A stretch of 64,000 nucleotides of DNA, taken from positions 186,001-250,000 of the forward strand of contig CAWGQC010000003.1 of assembly GCA_963824645.1 (NCBI GenBank). Reading direction: 5' to 3'. The DNA comes from Bog-756 sp963824645 (lineage in GTDB: Bacteria; Actinomycetota; Acidimicrobiia; Acidimicrobiales; RAAP-2). The position numbers and the translations under genes are program-made. The first letter of the stretch is position 1; every line of letters starts with the position of its first letter. Below, piece by piece: positions 35,042-44,649 of this stretch. The notes beneath the pieces were generated by a model that ran no database searches, was not told the DNA's origin, and was given only the letters and a program-made list of their open reading frames with translations.

Positions 35042-36357
35042 ACTTCAGCGATCTGCACGAGGCCCTGGCCTGGCTCGACACCCACATCGACTTCGAGGCG
35101 CGGATGCCCACCCGACGGTCGGTGCCCACGCTGGACCGCATGCGGACCCTGACCCGGTTGCTGGGGGACCCGGAGACCGCCTATCCGGCCGTGCACATCA
35201 CCGGCACCAACGGGAAGGGATCGACGGCCGCCATGGCCACCGCCTTGCTGGCCGCCCAGGGGTTGACCGTGGGGACCTACACCAGTCCCAACCTGAGTCG
35301 GGTCAACGAGCGGATCGCCCGCAACGGCGAGCCCATCGACGACAGTGCCTTTGTGGACGTTCTCGAATCGCTGGCCCGCCTGGAGCCGCTGATGGAGGAT
35401 CCGCCCACCCGTTTCGAGCTCCTGACCGCCGCCGCCCTGGCCTGGTTCGCCGACGAAGCCGTCGACGTGGCCGTCATCGAAGTGGGGCTCGGTGGCCGGT
35501 GGGACTGCACCAACGTGATCGACGGGGATGTCGCCGTTCTCACCAACATCAGTTTCGACCATACCGAGGTGCTGGGACCCACCCTGGAGGACATCGGCCG
35601 CGACAAATCGGGCATCTTCAAGGCGGACAGCCGGGTGGTCATCGGTGAATCGGACCCCACCCTGGTCGACCTCCTGCGCCGCGCCGCGCTGTCGGCCGGT
35701 GCCGCCGAGGTATGGGTCCGGGGCCCCGACTTCGCCTGTACGGCCAACCGGATGGCTGTGGGCGGACGACTGATCGACGTACGCACCCCCGGAGGGGCCT
35801 ACGGCGAGGTACTGGTCCCTCTCCACGGGGCCCACCAGGGCGACAACGCCTCCTGCGCCCTGGCTGCGGTGGAGGCGTTCTTCGGCTCGCCCCTCGATCA
35901 GGCGGTGGTCGACGCCGCCTTTGCCGGCGTGCGGGTGCCCGGGCGGATGGAGGTGATGGGTCGCCATCCCCTGGTGGTGGTGGACGGGGCCCACAACGTG
36001 GCCGGCATGCTCAACCTGGCCCGGGCCCTCACCGAGGAGTTCACCGTCGAGGGCCGCTCGCAGGCCGTGGTGGGGATGCTTTCGGGTCGTGACCCCAACT
36101 CGATGCTCGAGGCCCTGGCCACGGCGGGCATCGACGCCGTGGTGGCGTGTGAGCCGGATTCGCCCCGGGCCCTGTCCGCCGAGGAAGTGGCCGACGCCGC
36201 CGTCCGGTTGGGGCTCGAGGCTTCGGTGGCCTCCCAGCCCACCGAGGCGGTGGCGTTGGCTCTCCGCCGGGCGCGGGCCGAGGATCTGGTGGTGGTGTGC
36301 GGCTCCCTCTACGTCGTGGCCGACGCCCGAGCCATGCTGGTTCCCGACCGTCTCTGA
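35038..36357 (+). CDS. folC: Folylpolyglutamate synthase/dihydrofolate synthase
   Basis: A 439-residue Mur-ligase-family enzyme. The ATP loop HITGTNGKGST, the SPNLSRVNERI segment, and the ligand motif LGGRWDCTN with the GDVAVLTNISFDH loop are clear. It adds glutamate to (dihydro)folate. The GTG start overlaps the stop of the repaired clpX frame (GTGA), which supports the repair. It is followed by ndk after 107 bp. Confidence 0.94.
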
Positions 36358-36449
36358 GCCTCCGGCGCAGGGCCCGGTGGGCCGTCGGCCCGGGGGCCGG
36401 TGGGTTGTCCGCCGGTATCCGGCTGCCTGACAGGGTCAGTGGGGTCGGC

Positions 36450-36455
36450 TAGCCT
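36450..36455 (+). promoter_or_regulatory. -10 element, leaderless start of ndk
   Basis: TAGCCT, 9 nt before GTG 36465. Confidence 0.55.
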
Positions 36456-36464
36456 GCAGCGCTC

Positions 36465-36875
36465 GTGGGACGAACCTTGGTGATCTGCAAGCCTGACGCC
36501 GTCGAGCGCCGATTGGTGGGCGAGATCATCAACAGGATCGAGCGCAAGGGCCTGCGCCTGATCGCCGCCGAAATGCGCACGATCAGCGTCGAAGTGGCCG
36601 ACGAGCACTATGCCGAGCACCGGGACGAACCCTTCTTCGACACCCTGGTCACCTTCATCACCCGGTCGCCGGCCCTGCTCCTGGTGGTCGAGGGCCCCGA
36701 CGACACCTTTCAGGTGGTCCGGAACCTCATGGGGGCCACCAACCCGCTGGATGCCGCGCCCGGAACCATCCGGGGAGACCTCGCCCTGGTCATGGCCGAA
36801 AACCTCATCCACGGTTCGGACTCGGTCGAATCGGCGGCCCGCGAGATCAAGATCTTCTTTCCGGAGTTGGCCTGA
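36465..36875 (+). CDS. ndk: Nucleoside-diphosphate kinase
   Basis: A 136-residue NDK. It has the N-terminal TLVICKPDAVERRLVGEI, the ATP-site segment ATNPLDAAPGTIRGDLAL with its Arg, and the catalytic His in ENLIHGSDSVESA. It transfers phosphate from NTP to NDP through a phospho-His. The C-terminal EIKIFFPEL is typical. Confidence 0.96.
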   Translation: MGRTLVICKPDAVERRLVGEIINRIERKGLRLIAAEMRTISVEVADEHYAEHRDEPFFDTLVTFITRSPALLLVVEGPDDTFQVVRNLMGATNPLDAAPGTIRGDLALVMAENLIHGSDSVESAAREIKIFFPELA

Positions 36876-37059
36876 CCCGGTGGGGTGGCCGGTCGGCGCC
36901 GTTGGGCCCGATCGGCGGGTGCCCTTGTGCCCACCTCCCAATTCCCCTAGCCTTGGCGGCCAGTGCCGCTGGTGATTAGGCCTGCTCGCAGCCCAGCCCA
37001 GGTGTGGTCTCCGCACTCACGAAGTCCCGAACCATTACTGACGGAGGAGTGCATCGCTG

Positions 37060-38091
37060 ATGCGCGACAACAGTTTCTCGCTTCTCGGCCGTGACATGGC
37101 GGTCGACCTCGGAACCGCCAACACTTTGGTGTACGTACGCGGCCGCGGCATCGTGCTCAACGAGCCGTCGGTGGTGGCCGTCAACGTCAAGGACGGCCGG
37201 CCACTGGCCGTCGGGGCCGAGGCCAAACGGATGATCGGGCGCACCCCGAGCCACATCCAGGCCATCCGTCCCCTGAAGGACGGGGTCATCGCCGACTTCG
37301 AGATCTGCGAGAAGATGCTCCGCTACTTCATCCACCGCGTCCATCAGCGGCGGTTCGCCAAGCCCCGGATGGTCATCTGCGTGCCCTCGGGGATCACCGG
37401 CGTCGAACAGCGTGCCGTCATGGAGGCGGCAGAGTACGCCGGCGCCCGTAAGGCGTACATCATCGAGGAGCCCATGGCCGCGGCCATCGGTGCCGGACTA
37501 CCGGTGCACGAGCCCACCGGCAACATGGTGGTCGACATCGGCGGTGGTACCACCGAGGTGGCGGTCATCTCGCTGGGCGGGATCGTTACCAGTCAGTCGA
37601 TCCGGATCGGCGGCGACGAACTCGACGAAGCCATCGTCTCCTTCGTGAAGAAGGAGTACAGCCTGGCTCTGGGCGAGCGCACTGCCGAAGAGATCAAGAT
37701 CGCCCTGGGATCGGCCTACGAGCTCGAAGAGGAGCTCCATGCCGAAATACGCGGCCGCGATCTGGTGACCGGACTGCCGAAGACCGTGGTCATCTCGACC
37801 CAGGAGATCCGCAAGGCCATCGACGAGCCGGTGTCGGCCATTGTCGACGCGGTGAAGGTGACCCTCGATCGCACCCCGCCCGAGTTGGCCGCCGACATCA
37901 TGGAACAGGGCATCGTCCTGACCGGCGGAGGCGCCCTCCTGCACGGGCTGGACAGCCGCCTGACCCAGGAGACGGGCATGCCCATCGTGGTGGCACGGGA
38001 CCCCCTCAACTGCGTGGCCATCGGCAGTGGGCAGTGCCTGGAGGAGTTCGAGGCCCTCAAGCAGGTCCTCATCACCTCGTCGGCGCGCTGA
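37060..38091 (+). CDS. mreB: Rod-shape-determining actin-like protein MreB
   Basis: A 343-residue actin-fold protein. The phosphate loops MAVDLGTANTLVYV and MVVDIGGGTTEVAV, the adenosine motif IVLTGGGALLHGLD and the EEPMAAAIGAG helix are present. It forms membrane-associated filaments that guide cell-wall elongation. A GGAGGAG ribosome binding site is 13 nt upstream of ATG 37060. MreB is patchy in actinobacteria, so its presence with mreC, mreD and mrdA predicts rod-like growth along the sidewall. Confidence 0.97.
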   Translation: MRDNSFSLLGRDMAVDLGTANTLVYVRGRGIVLNEPSVVAVNVKDGRPLAVGAEAKRMIGRTPSHIQAIRPLKDGVIADFEICEKMLRYFIHRVHQRRFAKPRMVICVPSGITGVEQRAVMEAAEYAGARKAYIIEEPMAAAIGAGLPVHEPTGNMVVDIGGGTTEVAVISLGGIVTSQSIRIGGDELDEAIVSFVKKEYSLALGERTAEEIKIALGSAYELEEELHAEIRGRDLVTGLPKTVVISTQEIRKAIDEPVSAIVDAVKVTLDRTPPELAADIMEQGIVLTGGGALLHGLDSRLTQETGMPIVVARDPLNCVAIGSGQCLEEFEALKQVLITSSAR

Positions 38092-38098
38092 GCGAACG

Positions 38099-38932
38099 AT
38101 GCCGCGGCGGTCCCGCCGCCCCCGCACCACGTTGCTCCTGCTGGTGTTGGCCTCTGTTGTCATCATCACGCTCGACGCCCGCGGGGGCTTCCATCGCATC
38201 ACCTCGGGCATGCGATCGGCCGCTTCCGACGCCTTCGCTCCGGTGCGTTCGGGTGTCGAGGACATCATCGAGCCGATCGGGAGCTTCCTGGCCGGGTCGG
38301 TGCACTACGGAGCCGTCCGCCAACAGAACCAGAAGCTCCAGAGCGAGATCGGACAGCTCCGCCAGAAGCAACTGGCCGCCCAGGACGACGTACAGGCGCT
38401 CCAGCAGCTGAGTGCTCTCCTCAATCTCCCCTTCGTGGGGAACGTGCAGACGGTTCCGGCCGAAGTCACCGACTACGGGACCAGTGACTTCGCCGCCACC
38501 ATCGACATCAGCGTCGGACGGAACCAGGGGGTGCAGTTGAACATGCCGGTGGTGGCCTCCGGGGGTCTGGTGGGTCAGGTCGTGCAGGCCAACCATGCGA
38601 CCGCCACCGTCCGACTGATCACCGACGGTCAGTCCGCCGTCGGCGTCCGCTACGGAGCGGCGCCCGGATCACTGGCCGTGTTGCAGGGACAGGGTTCGGG
38701 CAAGCCGTTGTCGGCCGACCTGGTGCCGGCCAACACCCCCTTTGCTCACGGAGACCTGTTCACCACCAGCGGCCTGCAGGGCGCCATCTATCCGGCCGGC
38801 ATCCCGGTGGCCCAGGTGATGACAGCCAAGAACGGTCTGACCACCTCCCAGGAGTCGGTCATCCTGGAGCCCGTGGCCGACCTCACCCATCTGCGTTACG
38901 TGGCCGTCCTGCTGTGGGGGCCGAGCTCATGA
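38099..38932 (+). CDS. mreC: Rod-shape-determining protein MreC
   Basis: The protein has 277 residues. One N-terminal membrane segment (about 10-28; TTLLLLVLASVVIITL) precedes a coiled coil (about 75-115; RQQNQKLQSEIGQLRQKQL) and the beta-barrel periplasmic-type domain (QGVQLNMPVVASGGLVGQV, TSGLQGAIYPAGIPV). It links MreB to PBP2. The ATG at 38099 is 7 nt after the mreB stop. Confidence 0.94.
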   Translation: MPRRSRRPRTTLLLLVLASVVIITLDARGGFHRITSGMRSAASDAFAPVRSGVEDIIEPIGSFLAGSVHYGAVRQQNQKLQSEIGQLRQKQLAAQDDVQALQQLSALLNLPFVGNVQTVPAEVTDYGTSDFAATIDISVGRNQGVQLNMPVVASGGLVGQVVQANHATATVRLITDGQSAVGVRYGAAPGSLAVLQGQGSGKPLSADLVPANTPFAHGDLFTTSGLQGAIYPAGIPVAQVMTAKNGLTTSQESVILEPVADLTHLRYVAVLLWGPSS

Positions 38933-38954
38933 GCGGTGCACACGGGGGGCCGGC

Positions 38955-39491
38955 GTGACCACGCGGGACGCCACCCGTATCGTTCTGGTCGTCCTGGGCT
39001 TCGTCGTCGTCCAACAGATCCTGGTGGTCGACGTCCGGATCGGGTCGGTCCACCCCGACATCATGATCCTCCTCCCCATCGCGGCCGGCATCGTCGGCGG
39101 TCCCGCCCGGGGGGCCACCATGGGCTTCGGCTCCGGACTGGTTGCCGATCTGTTCCTGCCCACCCCGTTCGGTCTGTCCGCTTTGGTGGGGACCGTCATC
39201 GGCTTCGGGGTCGGCGTGGTGACCCTGGCCCTCGACCGCAGTGCCCTGTGGCTGCCCCCGGTGGTGGCCCTGGCCGGCAGTGCCCTCTATGTCGGCAGCT
39301 ACGCGGTGATCGGCTCGGTGCTGGGCCAGCCCCAGATGCTCCATGTCGACCTGCTGCGCATCCTGGTCATGGTGTCGGTGGTCAATGCCGTGTTGGCCAT
39401 CCCCGCCCTGCGGCTGGTCACCCGGGCCCTGCCCGCCGCTTCGGTGGAGGGCGTCCCCAACTCGGCCGTGTCCGCCGGCGCCCACCGGTGA
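38955..39491 (+). CDS. mreD: Rod-shape-determining protein MreD
   Basis: A 178-residue integral membrane protein with about five hydrophobic segments (for example VVLGFVVVQQILVV, IMILLPIAAGIVGGP, SALVGTVIGFGVGVVTL). The GFGSGLVADLFLPTPFGLSAL motif is typical of MreD. GTG 38955 lies 22 nt after mreC. Its place in the mreB-mreC-mreD-mrdA order makes the call secure. Confidence 0.9.
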   Translation: MTTRDATRIVLVVLGFVVVQQILVVDVRIGSVHPDIMILLPIAAGIVGGPARGATMGFGSGLVADLFLPTPFGLSALVGTVIGFGVGVVTLALDRSALWLPPVVALAGSALYVGSYAVIGSVLGQPQMLHVDLLRILVMVSVVNAVLAIPALRLVTRALPAASVEGVPNSAVSAGAHR

Positions 39492-39546
39492 GCGGCATCC
39501 CCGGTCGCGTACCTTCTAGGGGCCACAGGCGGGATACTGGGGGCCC

Positions 39547-41703
39547 GTGAGCCGATCCCTTCGCCACCCGTTCCGGGGACCGCACCACTACTTGCGCCCT
39601 CCCAAGGAGCGGCCCGCCCGCCAGAAGAAGTCTCGGCAGCCCCGCATGCACCAGAGCCGGTTCTCGGTCGAGGGAATCATGGATGCGCCGGACACCACCG
39701 ACGCCCGACCCGGCCTCCGCCTGCGGATCACCGGACTGGTGGTCATCATCCTGTTCGCCGTGCTGGGATTGCGGCTGTGGGCCCTGCAGGTCCTGCAGGC
39801 CCCGGCGGCGGCTCACGCCGTGGCCGTCAACCAGATCCGGGCGGTGGCCGTCGAGCCCACCCGGGGCGAGATCCTCGACCGCTACGACAATCCGCTGGTC
39901 ACCAATCAGGTCATCGAGCAGATCACCCTGTCACGGGTGGCCGCCACCCAGTATCCGCACGTCATCGGTCGGTTGGCCGCCCTGATGGGCGAGAGCGTGG
40001 CCCAGGTCAAAGCCATCATCAACGATCCCCAGTTCAGCCTGTACAAGCCGGTCCCCATCATGAACGACGCCCCGCTGACCGACATCCTCTACATCCGGGA
40101 ACACCAGAGCGAGTTCCCCGGTGTGGCCTCGGTGGCCACCACCGAGCGGAGCTACCCCCAGTCCGAGATTCCCGGGCCGGCCCAGACCGGATACCCGGCC
40201 GAACAGGCGCTCGGTTACGTCGGCACCATCAACCCGGCCGAGTTGGCGTCGCGGGCGTCCCAGGGCTACCAGGCCGGCGATCCGTTCGGCCAGGCCGGAC
40301 TCGAATACCAGTACGAGTCCGAGCTGCGGGGCACGCCCGGCCAGCAGCAACTGGAGGTCAACCCGGTCGGACAGGTGGTGGGCGCCCTCAAGACCACACC
40401 GGCCGTCGCCGGCGACAATCTGGTCACCAATATCGACACCAATCTCCAGCAGGTGGTGGACAACGCCCTGGCCACCCAGATCCTCTACGTCAGGAGGACG
40501 CCCGACCCGGTGGGAGGCAAGCCACGGCCGGCGCCCAACGGGGCGGTGGTCGTCCTCGATCCCCAGACCGGTGCCGTGCTGGCCATGTCGTCCTACCCCA
40601 ACTACGACCCCACCATCTGGACCAACGGGATCTCCAACGCCAACTTCCAGGCTCTCGAAGCCAGTGGGGCTCAGAACAACTACGCCATCGACGGCCTCTA
40701 TCCTCCCGGCTCCACCTTCAAGCTGGTCACGGCCACCTCGGCCCTGCAGACGGGGCTCATCTCCCCGACCACCGCATTCGACGACACCGGCAGCTACACC
40801 GCCCCCAACTGCACCGGCCCCGACTGCACTCTGAAGGACGACGTCGGTGACAAGCCCTTCGGCGACATCAACGTCACCACCGCCCTCACCGTGTCCAGCG
40901 ACGCCTTCTTCTACGCCATCGGGGCCGAGTACTGGGATGCCCGCTCCCAGTACGGCGACACTCCCATTCAGAACCAGGCGGCCCAGTACGGATACGGCTC
41001 CCAGTCGGGCATCGATCTGCCCAACGAGGACTCGGGACTGGTCGACTCACTGGCCGTACGGACCAAGCTCCACGCCCAGTACCCCAAGGGGTACCCGAAT
41101 CCGCCCACCTGGTACACGGGGGACAACATGGAGCTGGCCTTCGGTCAGGGCAGCACCGTGGTCACCCCCCTGCAGCAGGCCGTGGCCTACTCCACCTTCG
41201 CCAACGGCGGTACCCGTTACGCGCCCGAGGTGGTGGCGGCCGTGGTTTCCCCCGGGGGCAAGGTGATCAAGCGGATCGCCCCCAAGGTCACCGGCAAGGT
41301 GACCTACCCGCCGGCCGCTTACTCGGCCATGCTCCAGGGCTTCGAGGGGGTGGTCAACAGTCAGAGTGGCACCGCCTACACCGCCTTCGCCGGGTTGAAC
41401 TTCCCCGGTGGCCTGGCCGGCAAGACGGGGACGGCCAGCGTGGACGGCGAGGAGCCCACTTCGTGGTTCGTGGGTTTCGGGCCGGTGGCCGATCCCCAGT
41501 ACGTGGTGGTCTCGGTCATCAACCAGGGCGGGTACGGGGCTGACGCATCGGCGCCGGTGGTCCGCCAGGTCTTCGCCTATCTGGCCGCCCATCCGGTGAC
41601 GCCTGCCGGTATTCCGCCCACCCGGTCGCTCGTCCAGCAGTCCGGACCCATCGCCCTGCCCACCGCCCCGACCACCACCACCACAACCACGGCCAAGGGC
41701 TGA
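39547..41703 (+). CDS. mrdA: Penicillin-binding protein 2 (elongation transpeptidase)
   Basis: A 718-residue class B PBP. A membrane anchor (about 58-77) is followed by the dimerisation/linker domain (RGEILDRYDNPLVTNQ) and the transpeptidase domain with S389-K392 (PPGSTFK), S450-S451-D452 (VSSDAF) and K626-T627-G628 (AGKTGTA). The second motif is SSD instead of the usual SxN, which is common in PBP2. The tail is poly-Thr. The usual rodA/ftsW partner is not adjacent. GTG 39547 lies 55 nt after mreD. Confidence 0.95.
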   Translation: MSRSLRHPFRGPHHYLRPPKERPARQKKSRQPRMHQSRFSVEGIMDAPDTTDARPGLRLRITGLVVIILFAVLGLRLWALQVLQAPAAAHAVAVNQIRAVAVEPTRGEILDRYDNPLVTNQVIEQITLSRVAATQYPHVIGRLAALMGESVAQVKAIINDPQFSLYKPVPIMNDAPLTDILYIREHQSEFPGVASVATTERSYPQSEIPGPAQTGYPAEQALGYVGTINPAELASRASQGYQAGDPFGQAGLEYQYESELRGTPGQQQLEVNPVGQVVGALKTTPAVAGDNLVTNIDTNLQQVVDNALATQILYVRRTPDPVGGKPRPAPNGAVVVLDPQTGAVLAMSSYPNYDPTIWTNGISNANFQALEASGAQNNYAIDGLYPPGSTFKLVTATSALQTGLISPTTAFDDTGSYTAPNCTGPDCTLKDDVGDKPFGDINVTTALTVSSDAFFYAIGAEYWDARSQYGDTPIQNQAAQYGYGSQSGIDLPNEDSGLVDSLAVRTKLHAQYPKGYPNPPTWYTGDNMELAFGQGSTVVTPLQQAVAYSTFANGGTRYAPEVVAAVVSPGGKVIKRIAPKVTGKVTYPPAAYSAMLQGFEGVVNSQSGTAYTAFAGLNFPGGLAGKTGTASVDGEEPTSWFVGFGPVADPQYVVVSVINQGGYGADASAPVVRQVFAYLAAHPVTPAGIPPTRSLVQQSGPIALPTAPTTTTTTTAKG

Positions 41704-41730
41704 CCTCCGCACCGGGCTGACCTCCCCACC
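41697..41730 (+). repeat. 17-bp tandem repeat over the mrdA stop
   Basis: Two copies of GGGCTGACCTCC(G/C)CACC (41697-41713, 41714-41730). The mrdA stop (41701-41703) lies in the first copy and its duplicate in the second. Confidence 0.6.
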
Positions 41731-41764
41731 GGTGAGCCTGGCCGGCCCTCTGCCGCCCCTGCCC

Positions 41765-41770
41765 TAGGAT
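41765..41770 (+). promoter_or_regulatory. -10 element before the TIGR03960 gene
   Basis: TAGGAT, 10 nt before ATG 41781. It rules against ATG 41769, which would fall inside the hexamer. Confidence 0.55.
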
Positions 41771-41780
41771 GGTGGGGGAA

Positions 41781-43841
41781 ATGCACTCGCTCTGGCCCCA
41801 GGTGGAACCCCTGTTATCCCAGGTCACGAAGCCGGCCCGCTACATAGGTGGAGAACTGGGGGCCCAGGTCACGGTCCACGACGCCCGGGCCGCCTCGTGG
41901 CTGCTGATCTATCCCGACACCTACGAGATCGGGTTGCCCAACCAGGGCTTGCAGATCCTCTACGAGATCCTCAACGAGCGGGACGATGCCGTGGCCGAAA
42001 GGGCCTACGCCCCCTGGACCGACATGGAAGCGGCCATGCGGACGGCCGGCGTACCCCTCTTCTCGCTGGAGAACAACCTGGCCGCCGGGTCGTTCGACAT
42101 CCTGGCCTTCAACCTGTCGGCCGAATTGGTCTACACCAACGTGCTCAATCTGATCGATCTGTCCGGCGTGCCCGTCCACGGCGCCGATCGGTCGACCGAC
42201 CACCCCATCGTGGTGGCCGGTGGCCACTGCGCCTTCAACCCCGAGCCCCTGGCCGACTTCGTCGATGTCTTCGTGCTGGGCGACGGCGAAGAGGTGGTGG
42301 GTGAGATCAACCAGGTGGTGGCGGCGGCCAAGCAGTCGGCCGTCCCCGACCGCCAGGCCGTCCTCCGCTCGTTGTCCGGTCTGGCCGGTGTCTACGTCCC
42401 GTCCTGCTTCGAGGCCCACTACCGAGCACCGTCCGACCCCGGGCCGTCAGGTGGGGCCGGCGACGGAGCGGGGTACACCGTCCTTCCCCGGTTGAGCGCC
42501 ACCACCCCCCGCCACCCGGACACCCCGGCCCGGGTGGAGAAGCGGACCATCGCCGACCTCGGCCAGTGGCCCTATCCCAAACAGCAGCTGGTACCGCTCA
42601 TCGAAGTGGTCCACGACCGGCTCAACGTTGAGCTCTTCCGGGGCTGTACCCGGGGCTGCCGGTTCTGTCAGGCCGGCATGATCACCCGCCCGGTGCGGGA
42701 GCGGCCGGGCGACCAGGTCCGCACCATGGTCAGCGACGGCCTGGCCCGCACCGGCTACGACGAGGTGGCGCTGACCTCGCTGTCCAGTGCCGACTATTCG
42801 GGCATCGAGGACACGGTCGCCTCCATCATCGACGATCCCTCCTGCTCCGGTCAGGTGTCGGTGAGTCTGCCCAGCCTCCGGGTCGACGCCTTCACCGTGG
42901 GGACGGCCGCCCAGATCCAGAAAGTCAGGCGGACCGGGCTCACCTTCGCACCGGAGGGAGGGACCTGGCGCATGCGCCAGGTCATCAACAAGCTCATCCG
43001 GGAGGAGGACCTCTACGCCGCCGTGGAGGCCGCCTTCAGCCAGGGGTGGAGGCGGGTCAAGCTCTACTTTCTCATCGGGCTCCCCACTGAGACAGACGAG
43101 GACACCCTCGGTATCGTGGAGCTGGCCTCCCAGTGCGTGGCCATCGGGCGCCGATACCACAAGGGGGTCACCGTCACCGCCTCGGTGGGAGGCTTCGTCC
43201 CCAAGGTGCAGACGCCGTTCCAGTGGTTCGGCCAGAACACCATCGAGGAGCTGACCCGCAAGGTCCACCTGCTGAAGGACGCGGCTCGCGGCGTGCGGGG
43301 ACTGACCGTGCGCTGGCATGACCCCAAGGCCACCGCGGTCGAGGGGCTGATGAGCCGGGGCGACCGCCGGATGGGAGCGGTCATCGAGCAGGTCTGGCGC
43401 AACGGCGGAACGTTTCAGGAATGGTCCGAGCACTTCGACCTCGACCTGTGGACGGAGGCCATGGCTGCTCAGGCCATGTCTCTGGAGGACACCGTCTACC
43501 GCCATCGCACCGAGGACGAGGTCCTGCCCTGGGACCACCTCTCGGCCGGCCTCCACCGTGACTTCCTGTGGCAGGACTGGCTGGATGCCCTGGCCAACCA
43601 CGGTCTGCCCGACTGCCGCTGGACCCCGTGCTACGACTGCGGGGCCTGCACGGGATTCGGCATCGAGCACGTGGTGGCCTCGGCCGTGCCCCCGGCCGGT
43701 GGGAGCCAAGGCACCGGCCAGGATCTCTCAACTGGAGGGCAAGTACCGGTACGATTCCTGGCCACGGCGCCGTCCGGCGCCGGCTCGGCCCAGCGGCCGA
43801 GACAGAGTGCCGACGTTGGGGCCGGGGAGGGAAGAGGCTGA
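41781..43841 (+). CDS. TIGR03960-family B12-binding radical SAM protein
   Basis: The product has 686 residues. The N-terminal KPARYIGGELG motif and a B12-like domain (about 30-200) precede a radical SAM domain with the 4Fe-4S ligands C289, C293 and C296 (FRGCTRGCRFCQAGM). The C-terminal part ends with further Cys (TPCYDCGACTGFGIE). The family is nearly always next to a TIGR03936 (DUF2344) gene and RNase G, as here. It has no proven function; links to RNA modification have been suggested. Confidence 0.92.
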   Translation: MHSLWPQVEPLLSQVTKPARYIGGELGAQVTVHDARAASWLLIYPDTYEIGLPNQGLQILYEILNERDDAVAERAYAPWTDMEAAMRTAGVPLFSLENNLAAGSFDILAFNLSAELVYTNVLNLIDLSGVPVHGADRSTDHPIVVAGGHCAFNPEPLADFVDVFVLGDGEEVVGEINQVVAAAKQSAVPDRQAVLRSLSGLAGVYVPSCFEAHYRAPSDPGPSGGAGDGAGYTVLPRLSATTPRHPDTPARVEKRTIADLGQWPYPKQQLVPLIEVVHDRLNVELFRGCTRGCRFCQAGMITRPVRERPGDQVRTMVSDGLARTGYDEVALTSLSSADYSGIEDTVASIIDDPSCSGQVSVSLPSLRVDAFTVGTAAQIQKVRRTGLTFAPEGGTWRMRQVINKLIREEDLYAAVEAAFSQGWRRVKLYFLIGLPTETDEDTLGIVELASQCVAIGRRYHKGVTVTASVGGFVPKVQTPFQWFGQNTIEELTRKVHLLKDAARGVRGLTVRWHDPKATAVEGLMSRGDRRMGAVIEQVWRNGGTFQEWSEHFDLDLWTEAMAAQAMSLEDTVYRHRTEDEVLPWDHLSAGLHRDFLWQDWLDALANHGLPDCRWTPCYDCGACTGFGIEHVVASAVPPAGGSQGTGQDLSTGGQVPVRFLATAPSGAGSAQRPRQSADVGAGEGRG

Positions 43842-43842
43842 G

Positions 43843-44628
43843 ATGCGGGTCCGCATTCGCTTCGCCAAGCTCGGCAAGATCCGTTTCACCAGCCAGCGGG
43901 ACGTAGCGCGCCTGTGGGAGAGGGCACTGCGCCGGGCCCGGCTTCCGTTGGCCTATACCGAGGGGTTCTCACCTCGCCCCCAGCTCAGCTTCGGACTGGC
44001 TCTGCCCACCGGGTGCGAATCGCGGGCCGAGTACCTCGATGTGGCCCTCGACGGTCCGCGGGCGGAAGCCGAGGGGATCGACGCCGACGCCCTGCCCGGT
44101 CGTCTGGCCGATGTCCTTCCTCCCGGCATCGACATCATGGCTGTCGCCCCGGTCGAACGGAGTGCGGACTCGCTCCAACAGGTGGTCACCTCCTGCACCT
44201 GGGAGATGAGCTTCACCGGCGTGTCGGCGGAAGGGCTGGCGGCCCAGGTCGCCGCCCTGTTGGCGTCACCGTCGGTTCTCATCATGCGGGAGCGCAAGGG
44301 TCGACAGGACCAGGACGATCTGCGACCGTCGGTGCTGGCTCTGCGGGTAACCGGGGCATCCACACCCTCGCCGGGTGTCCCGACGGTCGAACTGGAGGCC
44401 GAGTTGGCCACCCAGCCCCGAGGGGTGCGTCCGATCGAATTGGTAAGGGGCCTGGCCGCCGTCACCGGGGCCACCGATGGGCCGACGGTCGGCCCATCGG
44501 TGCTGGCCCGGGCGTGCAGAACCCAACAGTGGATTGAGCGCGACGGCATCCGCCAGGAGCCGCTCGTCGCCGGTGGAATGACCATCGGTGACACCCGCGC
44601 CCCGCACGCTCTGGAGCGTGCCTCATGA
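43843..44628 (+). CDS. TIGR03936 / DUF2344 family protein
   Basis: A 261-residue protein that begins MRVRIRFAKLGKIRFTSQRD, the signature of the family fused to or following the TIGR03960 radical SAM protein. The YTEGFSPRPQLSFGLALPTG motif is clear. It lies 1 nt after the radical SAM stop, so the two are one transcript and probably one complex. Function is unknown. Confidence 0.9.
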   Translation: MRVRIRFAKLGKIRFTSQRDVARLWERALRRARLPLAYTEGFSPRPQLSFGLALPTGCESRAEYLDVALDGPRAEAEGIDADALPGRLADVLPPGIDIMAVAPVERSADSLQQVVTSCTWEMSFTGVSAEGLAAQVAALLASPSVLIMRERKGRQDQDDLRPSVLALRVTGASTPSPGVPTVELEAELATQPRGVRPIELVRGLAAVTGATDGPTVGPSVLARACRTQQWIERDGIRQEPLVAGGMTIGDTRAPHALERAS

Positions 44629-44649
44629 GAAGTTTTGAAAGGGAAATCG

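Noticed and set aside
35042..35648. C-terminal extension of ClpX in the open frame over folC
   Set aside because: Arginine-rich out-of-frame reading of folC. A one-base repair gives a short tail ending at the folC start.
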